Origin: a virus | Reading direction: 5' to 3' (one strand) | DNA length: 44,599 bases | IMG/VR virus record: IMGVR_UViG_3300033149_002731 | Span: 1-44,599 of that record | Part shown: positions 6,621 through 13,982 of the stretch, piece after piece | Numbering within the stretch: the first letter of the stretch is position 1 | Layout: each line of letters opens with the position of its first letter | Notes under the pieces: generated by a model | What the model was told of the DNA's origin: nothing | Databases searched by the model: none | The model's input: the letters and a program-made list of their open reading frames with translations, nothing else | Translations under genes and position numbers: made by a program

Positions 6621-6896
6621 TTATAAGTTTTCCACATCCTCAATCCCTCTCGCTATAACATACCTCCCACCGACAGCCTCCAAATCCGCTTGAAAAAGTT
6701 CCTGCTTTTCGCTCTGCCTGCCTTTCGGTTTTTTGATTTCGATATGGATGGCTTGTCCGTTTTTTATCGCCACGAGATCGCTTAGTCCCGGGTAACTACC
6801 TAGCGAAGCAAGGTTATAATACACGAAATAGCCTTTAAATCTTAAATAGTCTTGTATTTGCCTGCGAATATCAGTCTCGGTTATTTTACTTCTCAT
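6621..6896 (-). CDS. VRR-NUC domain nuclease
   Basis: A 91-residue stand-alone VRR-NUC protein of the PD-(D/E)xK superfamily. The active site reads G-x-S-D40, then E53-x-K55 in HIEIKKPKG and Q65. Phage members are thought to act on branched or flap DNA, like a Holliday-junction resolvase. The start at 6896 is fixed by the ATGA overlap with the preceding gene and GGAGGCGGG upstream. It is the last typical early gene before the CRISPR-Cas cassette. Confidence 0.85.
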   Translation of the reverse strand: MRSKITETDIRRQIQDYLRFKGYFVYYNLASLGSYPGLSDLVAIKNGQAIHIEIKKPKGRQSEKQELFQADLEAVGGRYVIARGIEDVENL

Positions 6897-7180
6897 ACCA
6901 CCCGCCTCCATTCCTTTATAAACCTTCCAATCTGCCCGTAATTCAGCTTTCCGTAGTCGTTGCTAAACTCCAGCAAGTCTCTCAGGAATACATGCACTAG
7001 TGAAAGAGGACGCTTCTTCTTTGGCTTTATTTCTGCTTTCCGCGGCTTTATTTCTGCTTTCCGCAAGTAGTTGTATACAGTCGCCTGGCTTGCGCCGCAC
7101 TCCCTGGCTATCTCAGGCACTTCTTTGCCTGCCATTCGCTGTTTTAGTAACCATTCCTTGTTTTGGTATAATTTAGTCAT
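6893..7180 (-). CDS. Small helix-turn-helix protein
   Basis: A 95-residue protein. The N-terminal half (MAGKEVPEIARECGASQATVYNYLRK) is a clear helix-turn-helix of the resolvase/sigma type. Two copies of KAEIKP follow as a linker (a 21-bp tandem repeat in the DNA), then a helical tail. The start at 7180 follows GAGGGTGAATCTC and overlaps the upstream gene by 8 bases. It may be a transcription regulator of the middle genes; it resembles terminase-small-like HTH proteins only at the HTH. Confidence 0.65.
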   Translation of the reverse strand: MTKLYQNKEWLLKQRMAGKEVPEIARECGASQATVYNYLRKAEIKPRKAEIKPKKKRPLSLVHVFLRDLLEFSNDYGKLNYGQIGRFIKEWRRVV

Positions 7181-7595
7181 GAGATTCACCCTCTAAACAA
7201 GGTATAGCAGTTGTACCTGGCAGCAACCAATCCTCACTCTTAAATACGCCTTTATGCCCTCCTGTTTTATGCCTTTCTGCAATCTCCCCAGCCAGCAGAA
7301 ACAAAATATTAATCGTATCCGCAAACCGCTGCTTCAGCCCCTCGCTACCGTCCTCTTTCTGCCAGCACCATTCGTACTTGCCGGCGTTCACCGCCCGCAC
7401 GATCGCGTCTATGTGTTTAGACAGGTCGGACAGGATTACTTTCGCCGGGCCGTCCACTCCCAACAAAACCGCCCGGTGCCGAAAGTTTTCCATGCGGTCA
7501 ACCGGGCCGTACTCCTGTGCCTTGCTTTCCATTATTTGTTCTGCCTTCTCCAAAATTTCAGCGCGGATTTCTCTTAATTTTTTGCTTGTTAACAT
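7173..7595 (-). CDS. DUF1599/Nmad-like protein
   Basis: A 140-residue helical protein. AQEYGPVDRMENFRHRA and the closing DTINILFLLAGEIAE resemble the DUF1599 family (nucleotide modification-associated domain 1), an all-helical fold related to MazG-type nucleotide hydrolases. It is therefore a candidate for handling modified or excess nucleotides during phage replication. AAGGAGG lies at the end of the preceding gene, with a small overlap. Confidence 0.55.
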   Translation of the reverse strand: MLTSKKLREIRAEILEKAEQIMESKAQEYGPVDRMENFRHRAVLLGVDGPAKVILSDLSKHIDAIVRAVNAGKYEWCWQKEDGSEGLKQRFADTINILFLLAGEIAERHKTGGHKGVFKSEDWLLPGTTAIPCLEGESHD

Positions 7596-7759
7596 TGTTC
7601 AGCCTCCTTAAGTAAATAGTTTATAACCTCGGTAGATTCTCCGGCATAAACCTTAATATTAAAAGCTTTTAATATCGCGATCACATCATCAAGCGTTGTG
7701 ACTTTATCAAAATCTATTACATAATGCGGGAATCCGGTCTTACCCAATATAATATCCAT
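7589..7759 (-). CDS. Small protein with the LDF-x-K-TL module
   Basis: A 56-residue protein containing IDFDKVTTLDDVIAILKAF. The same module pattern ends the protein at 10639-11073 (LDFTKIKTLEDIINILRTI), so this is a recurrent phage mini-domain. The ATG at 7759 follows AGGAGGAAGAATGAT; the longer frame to 7813 overlaps the methylase. Function unknown. Confidence 0.6.
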   Translation of the reverse strand: MDIILGKTGFPHYVIDFDKVTTLDDVIAILKAFNIKVYAGESTEVINYLLKEAEQC

Positions 7760-7778
7760 ATCATTCTTCCTCCTAGCA

Positions 7779-8330
7779 TTATTTTGAATCTGAGAATAAC
7801 TCTTTAATATCACAACCAGTGATGTCGCGCCCTATTACGCTCCACCCCGCCACCGCCTGTCTAGCAAACAACTCAATTCTAGGCTCGTAACTTACTTTTT
7901 CAATCATCTGCCGCATTTCCTCCGGTTTCTCACTGTGCCTGCCTTTTGGCGCATAGAACCCGGTTTTTCCCTGCTGCCGCTTGCCGTCGATGATTTTATA
8001 CGACAACTTTCCGCGAACACCAAACAGACAGCTCTCCGTCAAGCCTCGGAAGTATTGCCCTAGACCGATCTTGTCCTTAAACCAATCGATCTTCGTCACA
8101 TACCGGAATCCCCAGGCCGCCAGCACTCCAAGCCCGGCAAGCAGATAATTGTTTGTCACCCACAAGTAAAGGTGACAACCTTCCGGGTCAGCCAAATCCT
8201 GAACAGGCAAAGACATAATTTCCTTAACACCCATAAGCTCATAATGCCTATCTGCGCCTCTCTTAATCTTGCCTCCGCCACGCTCGGGCCAAGGCGGGTC
8301 CGCGTAAATGGTTTTGTATCTCTTATTCAA
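7779..8330 (-). CDS. MT-A70 family DNA adenine methyltransferase
   Basis: A 183-residue MT-A70 family enzyme. DPPW (residues 11-14) in KTIYADPPWPERGGGK is the catalytic motif that transfers a methyl group from SAM to N6 of adenine. Later blocks (HLYLWVTNNYL, FGVRGKL, ARQAVAGWSVIG) are typical of the family. The best start is TTG 8330, because GGAAGGTG lies 6 bases upstream; GTG 8339 has no room for a ribosome site. Phage copies usually protect the genome from restriction. No partner endonuclease is seen, so it is an orphan methylase. Confidence 0.88.
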   Translation of the reverse strand: MNKRYKTIYADPPWPERGGGKIKRGADRHYELMGVKEIMSLPVQDLADPEGCHLYLWVTNNYLLAGLGVLAAWGFRYVTKIDWFKDKIGLGQYFRGLTESCLFGVRGKLSYKIIDGKRQQGKTGFYAPKGRHSEKPEEMRQMIEKVSYEPRIELFARQAVAGWSVIGRDITGCDIKELFSDSK

Positions 8331-8481
8331 TTTGGTCACCTTCCAAATATTTCAAGTATTCCCTTAAAGCCACTTCCAATTCTCTGCCGGCCTTGATAAC
8401 CTCAGCGGTGTCTGTGTTTTTTGATTGCGCTTCGTCAAATGCAACTTCCTTCTGCGCCAGCGTTTTCGCCTCTATGCACAT
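8323..8481 (-). CDS. 52-residue helical protein
   Basis: A short acidic helical protein (MCIEAKTLAQKEV...). The ATG follows GGGGGTGGCGAAA and lies inside the end of the upstream gene; the stop overlaps the methylase start. Both overlaps support translation. Function unknown. Confidence 0.5.
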   Translation of the reverse strand: MCIEAKTLAQKEVAFDEAQSKNTDTAEVIKAGRELEVALREYLKYLEGDQIE

Positions 8482-8980
8482 TTTCGCCACCCCCTAATAA
8501 TTTTTTACCTCGTTCCCAATCCTCGAGGTCAGCCTTCTTAACATGTTTTTTCAGCTTCACTTGACCGGTTATAACGTCTATATGGAGCACGCTTTCCCTG
8601 ATACCCTTAGAAAGAACTTGGAAATAATGCCTGTTACTGTAAACAACCTCGCCCCTCACGGCAAAATGAAGGGTTGTTCTGTAGTACCCAGATATTACAA
8701 CCTCTACATAGTCCCCTACTTCGATTTCGGGAACTTGCTGTTTTCTTTTGTTCGTTGCTAGTTTTTTTGAAAATGGACTGACATATTTTTTGGGCTTCCG
8801 GCCCCGATCTGCGAAGTCTGAAGAAACTTGCTGGTGAGCCGATCTAATACCGTATTTTTGGGCATAGTATTGGATCGAGCCGGAAGAAACGCCCTGTTCT
8901 TTGCTCACCTGGGAGAACGACTTACCCTTAATCTCAACTTCATGTCTAAGCCATTTTTCAACTTTATACGCTGTTTCCAT
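8435..8980 (-). CDS. Helix-turn-helix protein with a beta-rich C-terminal part
   Basis: A 181-residue protein. Residues 10-45 (GKSFSQVSKEQGVSSGSIQYYAQKYG) form a helix-turn-helix. A basic linker with RGRKPKK follows, then a beta-rich part (IEVGDYVEVVISGYYRTTLHF) that may be a small SH3-like or KOW-like barrel. The start ATG directly follows the stop of the 53-residue gene. Probably a DNA-binding early regulator; family not identified. Confidence 0.55.
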   Translation of the reverse strand: METAYKVEKWLRHEVEIKGKSFSQVSKEQGVSSGSIQYYAQKYGIRSAHQQVSSDFADRGRKPKKYVSPFSKKLATNKRKQQVPEIEVGDYVEVVISGYYRTTLHFAVRGEVVYSNRHYFQVLSKGIRESVLHIDVITGQVKLKKHVKKADLEDWERGKKLLGGGENVHRGENAGAEGSCI

Positions 8981-9142
8981 TTAATTACTCCTTTCTGTCC
9001 TCTCTTTCTTCAGTTGCCGTAGCTGCTCCTCCACTTGCGCTGCACTCCCAACAGGAAAGCAGGTCAGCTCCCAGAGAATGAAGTCTGCTTCTTCGTTGGA
9101 AATGCCAGGAAAGTATTTTTTGGCAAGCTCAAGCCAGGTCAT
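8981..9142 (-). CDS. 53-residue early protein
   Basis: A short protein (MTWLELAKKYFPG...) with AAAGGAGC 7 bases before the ATG and a stop touching the next gene's start. Mixed acidic/basic, probably three short helices. Unknown function. Confidence 0.6.
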   Translation of the reverse strand: MTWLELAKKYFPGISNEEADFILWELTCFPVGSAAQVEEQLRQLKKERTERSN

Positions 9143-9164
9143 GGCTTTTGCTCCTTTCTGCTAT

Positions 9165-9449
9165 CTAAATGGAAACTGTTACTTCAATGCTCTTGTCCTT
9201 GTACTTATTGCACAAATGGCTTGTTCCATTTTGTAGTTTTTCTTTTACCATTTTTGCCATAATTTTTTTAAGTTTGTCCTCGTTATTCATGTCGCTCAGC
9301 AACTTTCTGCACCCCCTATAAGTCCAAGGAGCCCAATATTTATGCACGCTATATTTCTGGTTTTCGTGCTGGAAAGTAAAATCCAAGGATATATACTTGT
9401 TATCGCTGTAAAAATTCAGTTTCTCACAAACAACGCTCACAGTACGCAT
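9165..9449 (-). CDS. Early protein of unknown function
   Basis: A 94-residue protein. The first half alternates hydrophobic residues (KYISLDFTFQHENQKYSV) as a beta-sheet would; the second half is basic and helical. AGAAGGAGG precedes the ATG. It lies between the GH73 enzyme and the HTH genes in one close-packed early operon. Confidence 0.55.
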   Translation of the reverse strand: MRTVSVVCEKLNFYSDNKYISLDFTFQHENQKYSVHKYWAPWTYRGCRKLLSDMNNEDKLKKIMAKMVKEKLQNGTSHLCNKYKDKSIEVTVSI

Positions 9450-9496
9450 AATTTATTCCTCCTTCTCTTTGAAATTTTCAAATTCTGCCCAAAAAA

Positions 9497-10201
9497 TTAA
9501 GCGACCCTTTTCAAAATTGTCTGCATCACCCTGGCGACTTTTCTCGCCCATCTCGGATCGGTCGCATACCTCTTCCCAATGCCCTCTAAATCATGGCTAC
9601 CGCTGAAATATTTACCGCCTGGCGCATAGTCTACGGCCAGGAGCCGCGCCAGGAACAAGATATTGCTTGTCCTGCTGCTGAATGTGATTGCGCTGGAAGT
9701 TTCATTCCCGTCATACGCTCCCAGGCCGGCCAGGTTGTTTTTATCACGGGCGATTTCACTCCGTCCCCAGCCTGATTCGAGAACAACAACCCCGGCCAGC
9801 ACTAGAGAATTTATACCGTGTTCGGATTCGGCCATAATCAAGGCCTCGCCGATGCCGGCAAGGTTAGTGTTGGCAAAGGCCTGCTCGAACATTTCAGCAG
9901 AAAAACCTGACGGTTGAGTAATGGTCATAATCAAAGCAGTGTTCGTCCGGCCCGCCCTAGATATGGTATAACTGCGATCATAAAGAGTTTGCTTTAATTC
10001 CCGGTTTTCTTGCTCCAACTCCCGGTTTTCTTGCTCCAACACTTCTTTTTCTTGAAATTCGATATTAAGTTGTTTCTCAAACTTTAATTGTTGTTCAAGG
10101 AAAATATTTAAGTGTTTTTGTTCAACTAATTTGCTATTCAGAGTTAAAACTGTAGCTAGTAAAATAAGGATTATAATTGCCATTATTTTTGTCGTGCGCA
10201 T
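9497..10201 (-). CDS. Membrane-anchored GH73 (LytG-like) N-acetylglucosaminidase
   Basis: A 234-residue protein. Residues 5-21 form one hydrophobic membrane anchor, followed by a coiled coil (about 25-72) with the tandem repeat EQENREL encoded by a 21-bp duplication. The rest is a GH73 domain: VVVLESGWGRSEIA with the catalytic glutamate at E142, NNLAGLGAYDGN, and YATDPRWARKVARVM at the end. The family cleaves the GlcNAc-MurNAc bond of peptidoglycan. It is far from the holin/amidase genes and sits in the early region. That suggests a role other than final lysis, such as wall remodelling, superinfection exclusion or entry into a wall-bound state. Confidence 0.85.
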   Translation of the reverse strand: MRTTKIMAIIILILLATVLTLNSKLVEQKHLNIFLEQQLKFEKQLNIEFQEKEVLEQENRELEQENRELKQTLYDRSYTISRAGRTNTALIMTITQPSGFSAEMFEQAFANTNLAGIGEALIMAESEHGINSLVLAGVVVLESGWGRSEIARDKNNLAGLGAYDGNETSSAITFSSRTSNILFLARLLAVDYAPGGKYFSGSHDLEGIGKRYATDPRWARKVARVMQTILKRVA

Positions 10202-10241
10202 TTAATCAGTCCTTTCTAGCTTGTTACAACCACGCCGTCAA

Positions 10242-10322
10242 TCAGTGGTGGAGGCATACCAGCAGAACATACCCGCTTTTTTCGGGTGGTTCGGTTATCG
10301 GCTTCCAGTTATTATGATTCAT
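10242..10322 (-). CDS. Short ORF, possible truncated DUF551-like protein
   Basis: A 26-residue ORF starting MNHNNWKPITEPPEKSG, which resembles the start of DUF551-type phage proteins (W-x-P-I/V...LPE...G-x-V/Y). It has an AAGGTGA ribosome site and then stops abruptly, while a shifted frame continues for 13 codons to the TAG before the GH73 gene. Probably a degenerate gene. Confidence 0.35.
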   Translation of the reverse strand: MNHNNWKPITEPPEKSGYVLLVCLHH

Positions 10323-10646
10323 TTAATCGTCACCTTCTTCACATGGCACAACATAAATCACGCCCTTTCTAATTTTTAATCCTTTCTCGTGACATACTCC
10401 CACCACCTACGCTAACGCTGAGAGGTGGGGGCTTCTTGGGACGTACCGGCCAATGCCAGCATAATTACCAAGCTAACCCCGTTTGCCCAACGGTTCTTTT
10501 ACTTTGGGGGCGCAATTCATCTCCCGCCTACGCCCTCACTTCGTGAGTAAGGTAGGCTAAGAGGTGGGAGACTTCTTGCCGCTTTCTCTTAAAATCTCTA
10601 ACCCACTAGATATTTTTTTTACCGCGTCACTGACAAAGTCAATCAT
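10323..10646 (-). pseudogene. Small gene split by an IS200/IS605-type element
   Basis: The 5' part (from 10646) begins MIDFVSDAVKKISSG and reads well until about ESGKK at 10573, where the palindromic element starts. The 3' part resumes with CHEKGLKIRKGVIYVVPC and ends EEGDD at 10323. Only the outer parts look coding. Removing the roughly 180-base element would join two plausible halves of a protein of about 48 residues. The 5' part has GGGAGAGG as ribosome site and overlaps the preceding gene. Confidence 0.5.
10396..10577. mobile_element. IS200/IS605-derived non-autonomous palindromic element
   Basis: Two imperfect hairpins in the same orientation bound the element: 10398-10431 (CTCCCACC with GGTGGGGG) and 10522-10571 (CTCCCGCCT with AGGTGGGAG, containing nested stems CTCAC/GTGAG and GCCTAC/GTAGGC). 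Both are followed by a CTTCTTG tail, as at the ends of IS200/IS605 elements. A third small stem, CCGTT/AACGG, lies between. No tnpA or tnpB coding sequence remains, so this is a MITE/PATE-like remnant, perhaps including part of an omega-RNA. Exact ends are uncertain. Confidence 0.55.
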
Positions 10647-11073
10647 CCTCTCCCGTAAATTCAGAATATGCCAACAAATGTTCGATCCCGTATTGTCGTG
10701 CATGTTCTTTTGTAACTCTTATTTGAAAAGTTATAATTGTCCTTAGAATGTTAATTATATCCTCCAATGTTTTAATTTTTGTAAAGTCAAGCTCATGCGT
10801 AGTTAAAATAGGGGTTCTTTGCGTTGGCATTAAATCACAAGGCTTAAAATTAAAACTTTTTTGAACCGATCCATCTTTAAAATATCTTGGCTCGTCAAAC
10901 TTTACTCTAATACCTAAGTATCCACCCGTATTTTTAGTTACCTCCCCAGTCTCACCATAAAAGAAATTAAAATCCTGACAAGGAACTACAACCTTTACAT
11001 GTGTTCCAACTGGGAAATCGCTGTAATTATAATTTGTTTTTGTTTTTTGATAAAGTTCATGTAAACTACTCAT
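10639..11073 (-). CDS. Early protein with SH3-like part and LDF-x-K-TL module
   Basis: A 144-residue protein. The middle (FPVGTHVKVVVPCQDFN, then GETGEVTKN and GIRVKFD) has the look of a KOW/SH3-like barrel. The end carries LDFTKIKTLEDIINILRTI, the module seen also in the small protein at 7589-7759. GGGGAGG precedes the ATG. Function unknown; nucleic-acid binding is conceivable from the barrel. Confidence 0.6.
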   Translation of the reverse strand: MSSLHELYQKTKTNYNYSDFPVGTHVKVVVPCQDFNFFYGETGEVTKNTGGYLGIRVKFDEPRYFKDGSVQKSFNFKPCDLMPTQRTPILTTHELDFTKIKTLEDIINILRTIITFQIRVTKEHARQYGIEHLLAYSEFTGEDD

Positions 11074-11139
11074 AGCTTTTTACCTCCCCGTTCTTGTTTT
11101 ACTGTCAACTAAATTACACCAAATAAAATCACGTTCTTT

Positions 11140-11313
11140 CTATGGTTTTTCCTCTCCTTCACCAAAATATCTTTCACGTGTTTCTGGCCTAGTTATAGTT
11201 CCCTTGTTATCATCAAAACAGAACCAATCTCCCATATTTACTGCTGCCCCTGTTAGCCACCCCAGTAAAAAACACAACAATAGCGACACTGCAATGGTAA
11301 ATATTGTTTTCAT
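11140..11313 (-). CDS. Small membrane protein
   Basis: A 57-residue protein with one N-terminal hydrophobic segment (FTIAVSLLLCFLLGWLTGAA), then a polar tail. I start it at 11313, where ATGA overlaps the stop of the alanine-rich gene; the longer frame runs backwards through that gene's repeats and is spurious. Could be a signal-anchored protein facing the outside. Confidence 0.6.
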   Translation of the reverse strand: MKTIFTIAVSLLLCFLLGWLTGAAVNMGDWFCFDDNKGTITRPETRERYFGEGEEKP

Positions 11314-11834
11314 TTCTTGCTCTCCGCTTCCAGCAGTTCTTTGAGCTTCTCGCATTGTTCTGCTGCCCATGCTGCCCCTGCTGCTGCCCATGGTGCTAGC
11401 AATACTGCCCATGCTGCTGCCTCTGCTGCTGCCCCTGCTGCTGCCCATGGTGCTACCCATGCTGCATCTGCTGCTGCCCATGCTGCATCTGCTGCTGCCT
11501 TGAGTTCTTTATTGGTTATCTCACCACGTAGCCACTTTCTTTTAGCTTCAATCGCCGCCCAACTATCAGGGTGCGGCTCTCTGCCAGCTTCACGCTCTCG
11601 TATAAGAGCCTGCTCAGTCACAATACAGCCAAATTCATGCAAGGTTGCAGCAGGGATCAACTCTTCACGGCAAACAGCCCATAGCCGATCTACAGCGGGT
11701 ATGTCCATTTCTAGCACATCAATCGCGGTAACAGTTTCCCTGCCTGCAAAAAGTTCTTCAACCCTCGCTCTGGTGTACTCTTTGCAGGGAGACCAAACCA
11801 TGACTTGATCAACCGTAACTCGCAATTCACTCAC
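11310..11834 (-). CDS. Alanine/tryptophan-repeat protein
   Basis: A 174-residue protein. Residues 1-110 are an ordinary alpha/beta region (RVTVDQVMVW ... CREELIPAATLHEFG). Residues 112-160 are a low-complexity run of AADAAWAAA-type repeats, encoded by CTGCTGCCCATG-like minisatellite DNA. Such tails occur in some phage early proteins of unknown function and may form an amphipathic helix. The start is GTG with AAAGGGAG upstream. Repeat length could vary between relatives through slippage. Confidence 0.65.
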   Translation of the reverse strand: MSELRVTVDQVMVWSPCKEYTRARVEELFAGRETVTAIDVLEMDIPAVDRLWAVCREELIPAATLHEFGCIVTEQALIREREAGREPHPDSWAAIEAKRKWLRGEITNKELKAAADAAWAAADAAWVAPWAAAGAAAEAAAWAVLLAPWAAAGAAWAAEQCEKLKELLEAESKK

Positions 11835-11838
11835 TTTT

Positions 11839-12603
11839 TCACTCCCTTTCAGTTTTCCCCTCCGCCAACCGCCTGCGGTATGATTTCCCCGGCATGATCA
11901 CCAAGTCGCAAGTTTCAAGAATCCTGTCCGTGATTCTCTCCCAGCCAGGCGTTTTTTCTAAATCTTCTAAATACACGTTCGACGTAAACACGGTTGGCAG
12001 CATATTTGAATACCGCGCGTTCACTATCACGAACAGCCTTTCCGTCACCCAGGCGGTGTTTCTCTGCGCGCCTAAATCGTCAAGGAGTAAAAAGTCTATT
12101 CTTTTTAGAATCTCCATGCGAGTGTCGCCCTTCCTGTCCTCTTTAGGCTTCAAGTCGTCCAGGAGATCGGGCACGGTTGCAGCCATGCTTTTTATCTGTT
12201 TTTTAACCATTTCCCTTAAAATTCCATAAGCCAGGTGTGATTTGCCCGTGCCTACCGGACCGGTCAAAAACAACCCTCTCCCGGCGTTTGCGTTCCAGCT
12301 ATTCAAGTATTCCCGAACTTTTTTGTACGCTTTGAGTTGAAATTTTTGGTCAAAATTGTCCAGCGTTTTAGTTCTGAACCTCTTAGGAATTTGGGCAGAT
12401 CTGAACAGCGAGTATATATACTCCCGATTGACACACTCGCATTGCTTGCCGGTCTCCTTGTCGAACCCGGTATCAAGGCATTTCTTGCATTTGCACATAC
12501 TTGGGTCAGGTGTAAAGGTGCGCATATTTTCCAGGGCCTTTTCCTGGATTCTCAATATTTTCGCCCCGATTTGCTCCACCGTTACCACCCCTTTCATTGT
12601 CAT
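11839..12603 (-). CDS. DnaC-like helicase loader (AAA+ ATPase)
   Basis: A 254-residue ATPase. An N-terminal zinc-binding cluster (C37, C39, C42, C55, C57) is followed by an AAA+ core with Walker A GPVGTGKS (115-122) and Walker B FLLLDDLGA. FTSNVYLEDLE and ITDRILETC resemble sensor 1 and the arginine-finger helix. It loads the host replicative helicase at the phage origin; no phage helicase is seen, which fits. The ATG at 12603 follows GAGGGAATTT and lies inside the end of the initiator gene (98-base overlap). Together they form a lambda O/P-like replication pair. Confidence 0.88.
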   Translation of the reverse strand: MTMKGVVTVEQIGAKILRIQEKALENMRTFTPDPSMCKCKKCLDTGFDKETGKQCECVNREYIYSLFRSAQIPKRFRTKTLDNFDQKFQLKAYKKVREYLNSWNANAGRGLFLTGPVGTGKSHLAYGILREMVKKQIKSMAATVPDLLDDLKPKEDRKGDTRMEILKRIDFLLLDDLGAQRNTAWVTERLFVIVNARYSNMLPTVFTSNVYLEDLEKTPGWERITDRILETCDLVIMPGKSYRRRLAEGKTERE

Positions 12604-13315
12604 AAATTCCCTCTAAAACTTTAACCATGTTACTTTCTTTCAGCAGCCAGTCGAAGTTACAACTTGTCCATCGCCCGTTCCGGCCTGAAAGAAAGTCGCT
12701 GGCCTCGGCTTTTTTAAACAGTTTTTTGAAAATGTCCAGGGTATTATATTGCTTCCAACGCGAGCGCATAAGTTTTTTGCGGGATCCGGTTATTTGCTCA
12801 GCTCTTGGTAATGATTGGCAAGTTTTGTTGTAAAGATCAACAATTTTTTTATGGGGGGTTAGGGGGGTACTGTCTTTAATATTGTCTTTAGAGTACTGTC
12901 TTTCTTGGGGGGCAAATTCGCCCCCTGGGGGTGGTGTCTTTTTTGCCCCCTGGGGTGGTGTGCATTTGTCGCCTGGTGTCTTTTCTGCCCCCTGGTGTCT
13001 TTTTAGCCCCCACCTATCATAATTTTTGTTAAAGGCAAGAACCCGCGCGCTGCTAAATGTAGCGTTTTTTACTATAGTTATAACTTCCAGTTTTATAAGG
13101 TTTGCTATTTCTCTTTTAACCCGCCGAACATCTGCCCCCACAGCATCGGCGATAAAAGAGGTTGACATTTCATGCTCTTTGCGGTTGAACCCATAAGTGT
13201 AACGCCACACAACCATTAGAATTCTAAGTTGTATCCCGTTAAACTTAAATTTAGGTATATTTTCCAATAATTCGTTAGAAATTTTTGTATATTTATCGGG
13301 TTGTGGGTTTGCCAT
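12506..13315 (-). CDS. Phage replication initiator (O/DnaD-like) with internal origin
   Basis: A 269-residue protein. Residues 1-95 form a winged helix like phage replication protein O (KFKFNGIQLRILMVVWRYTYGFNRK, TSFIADAVGADVRRVKREIANL). Residues 105-145 are a proline/glycine-rich linker of repeated KTPP/GAKKTP units, encoded by iteron-like DNA. A DnaD-like C-terminal helical part (KKLMRSRWKQY, CNFDWLLKESNMVKVLEGIY) follows. As in lambda O, the origin probably lies inside the gene. The ATG follows AAAGGGGCGGG. It acts with the DnaC-like loader downstream. Confidence 0.8.
   Translation of the reverse strand: MANPQPDKYTKISNELLENIPKFKFNGIQLRILMVVWRYTYGFNRKEHEMSTSFIADAVGADVRRVKREIANLIKLEVITIVKNATFSSARVLAFNKNYDRWGLKRHQGAEKTPGDKCTPPQGAKKTPPPGGEFAPQERQYSKDNIKDSTPLTPHKKIVDLYNKTCQSLPRAEQITGSRKKLMRSRWKQYNTLDIFKKLFKKAEASDFLSGRNGRWTSCNFDWLLKESNMVKVLEGIYDNERGGNGGANRGENIENPGKGPGKYAHLYT
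12866..13011. other. Probable origin of replication: iterons inside the initiator gene
   Basis: Four direct repeats of TGGTGTCTTTTTNGCCCCC begin at 12932, 12956 (degenerate), 12974 and 12993, spaced 24, 18 and 19 bases. Next to them (12866-12905) is a more AT-rich stretch with TACTGTCTTT twice and TTGTCTTTA once. Iterons plus an unwinding-like region inside an O-type gene is the lambda arrangement. Confidence 0.65.
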
Positions 13316-13532
13316 CTTCCCGCCCCTTTACCTCTTCATAAATTTTCTCCAACTCCCCTAACCGCCCGCGCCTCTCAGCGGCCTTCACCAACGCGTCAAA
13401 TTCAATTCCGCGCATAAAGTGCTCCTTGTCGATCTGCTTCAGTGCGTCCTCGAAGTATGTATCGTCTGCTTCCGGCCCGGCCCCGCCCCATTCGCGGACA
13501 AGATAGTATAGGCACTCATTAAGAGGTTTCAT
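13293..13532 (-). CDS. Small early protein of unknown function
   Basis: A 79-residue acidic, helical protein (MKPLNECLYYLVREWGG...). The ATG at 13532 follows AGGTGGCGACA, and it overlaps both neighbours, the YopX-like gene upstream and the initiator downstream, so it is translated within the replication operon. No domain recognised. Confidence 0.6.
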   Translation of the reverse strand: MKPLNECLYYLVREWGGAGPEADDTYFEDALKQIDKEHFMRGIEFDALVKAAERRGRLGELEKIYEEVKGREDGKPTTR

Positions 13533-13923
13533 TGTCGCCACCTAGCAAATCACTGTCCTTATAGATATTGCCAAGTTTTTCAATGTATTTTTTTGGCATG
13601 TTTCCGAAAGTAATATGCGTTGCCTTCGTCTTACCCTGAATCCCGAAAGAACCCCATCTATACACAATCGGCCTAATAATATCAAGATCCCAGGGAATGT
13701 TAGTATAACGAATAATATCTCCCTCCCATAATTCCTGTTCGTTTTTGTCTCGCTCGCCGGTGAACTGCATCACCTCGAACCTCTCAATAACTGGGTGAAA
13801 TATATGGCCTTCATGTTCCCTTCCGTCAACATAGAAAGAAATTCCCCTTGACATTGTAGGCATTGCCTTGCTCCGCATTTTCTTTTTGTCTTTGTCCCAT
13901 GCCCGGAACTTAATTTCTCTCAT
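13519..13923 (-). CDS. YopX family protein
   Basis: A 134-residue protein starting MREIKFRAWDKDKKKM, with FEVMQFTGERDKNEQELWEGDIIRY in the middle and an ITFGNMPKKYIEKLGNIYKDSDLL end. These are the hallmark blocks of the YopX family, common in Firmicutes phages and of unknown function. Length is typical. Confidence 0.9.
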   Translation of the reverse strand: MREIKFRAWDKDKKKMRSKAMPTMSRGISFYVDGREHEGHIFHPVIERFEVMQFTGERDKNEQELWEGDIIRYTNIPWDLDIIRPIVYRWGSFGIQGKTKATHITFGNMPKKYIEKLGNIYKDSDLLGGDNETS

Positions 13924-13944
13924 GTTCTCCCCTCCTCAAATTCT

Positions 13945-13974
13945 CTTAGCCCAGGCGGTTAAACCTGGACTAAG
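13945..13974 (-). other. Intergenic RNA hairpin
   Basis: An 11-bp stem with an 8-base loop in the short gap between the DUF669 and YopX genes. One pair (13950/13969) is G-U on the minus-strand RNA but a C/A mismatch on the plus strand, which favours a role in the minus transcript. There is no T run, so it is not a terminator; it could be an RNA processing or stability element. Confidence 0.5.
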
Positions 13975-13982
13975 GGTTAAAA

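Noticed and set aside
11317-11808. Long plus-strand frame of alanine/serine repeats
   Set aside because: It is the antisense shadow of the alanine-rich minus-strand gene; no ribosome site.
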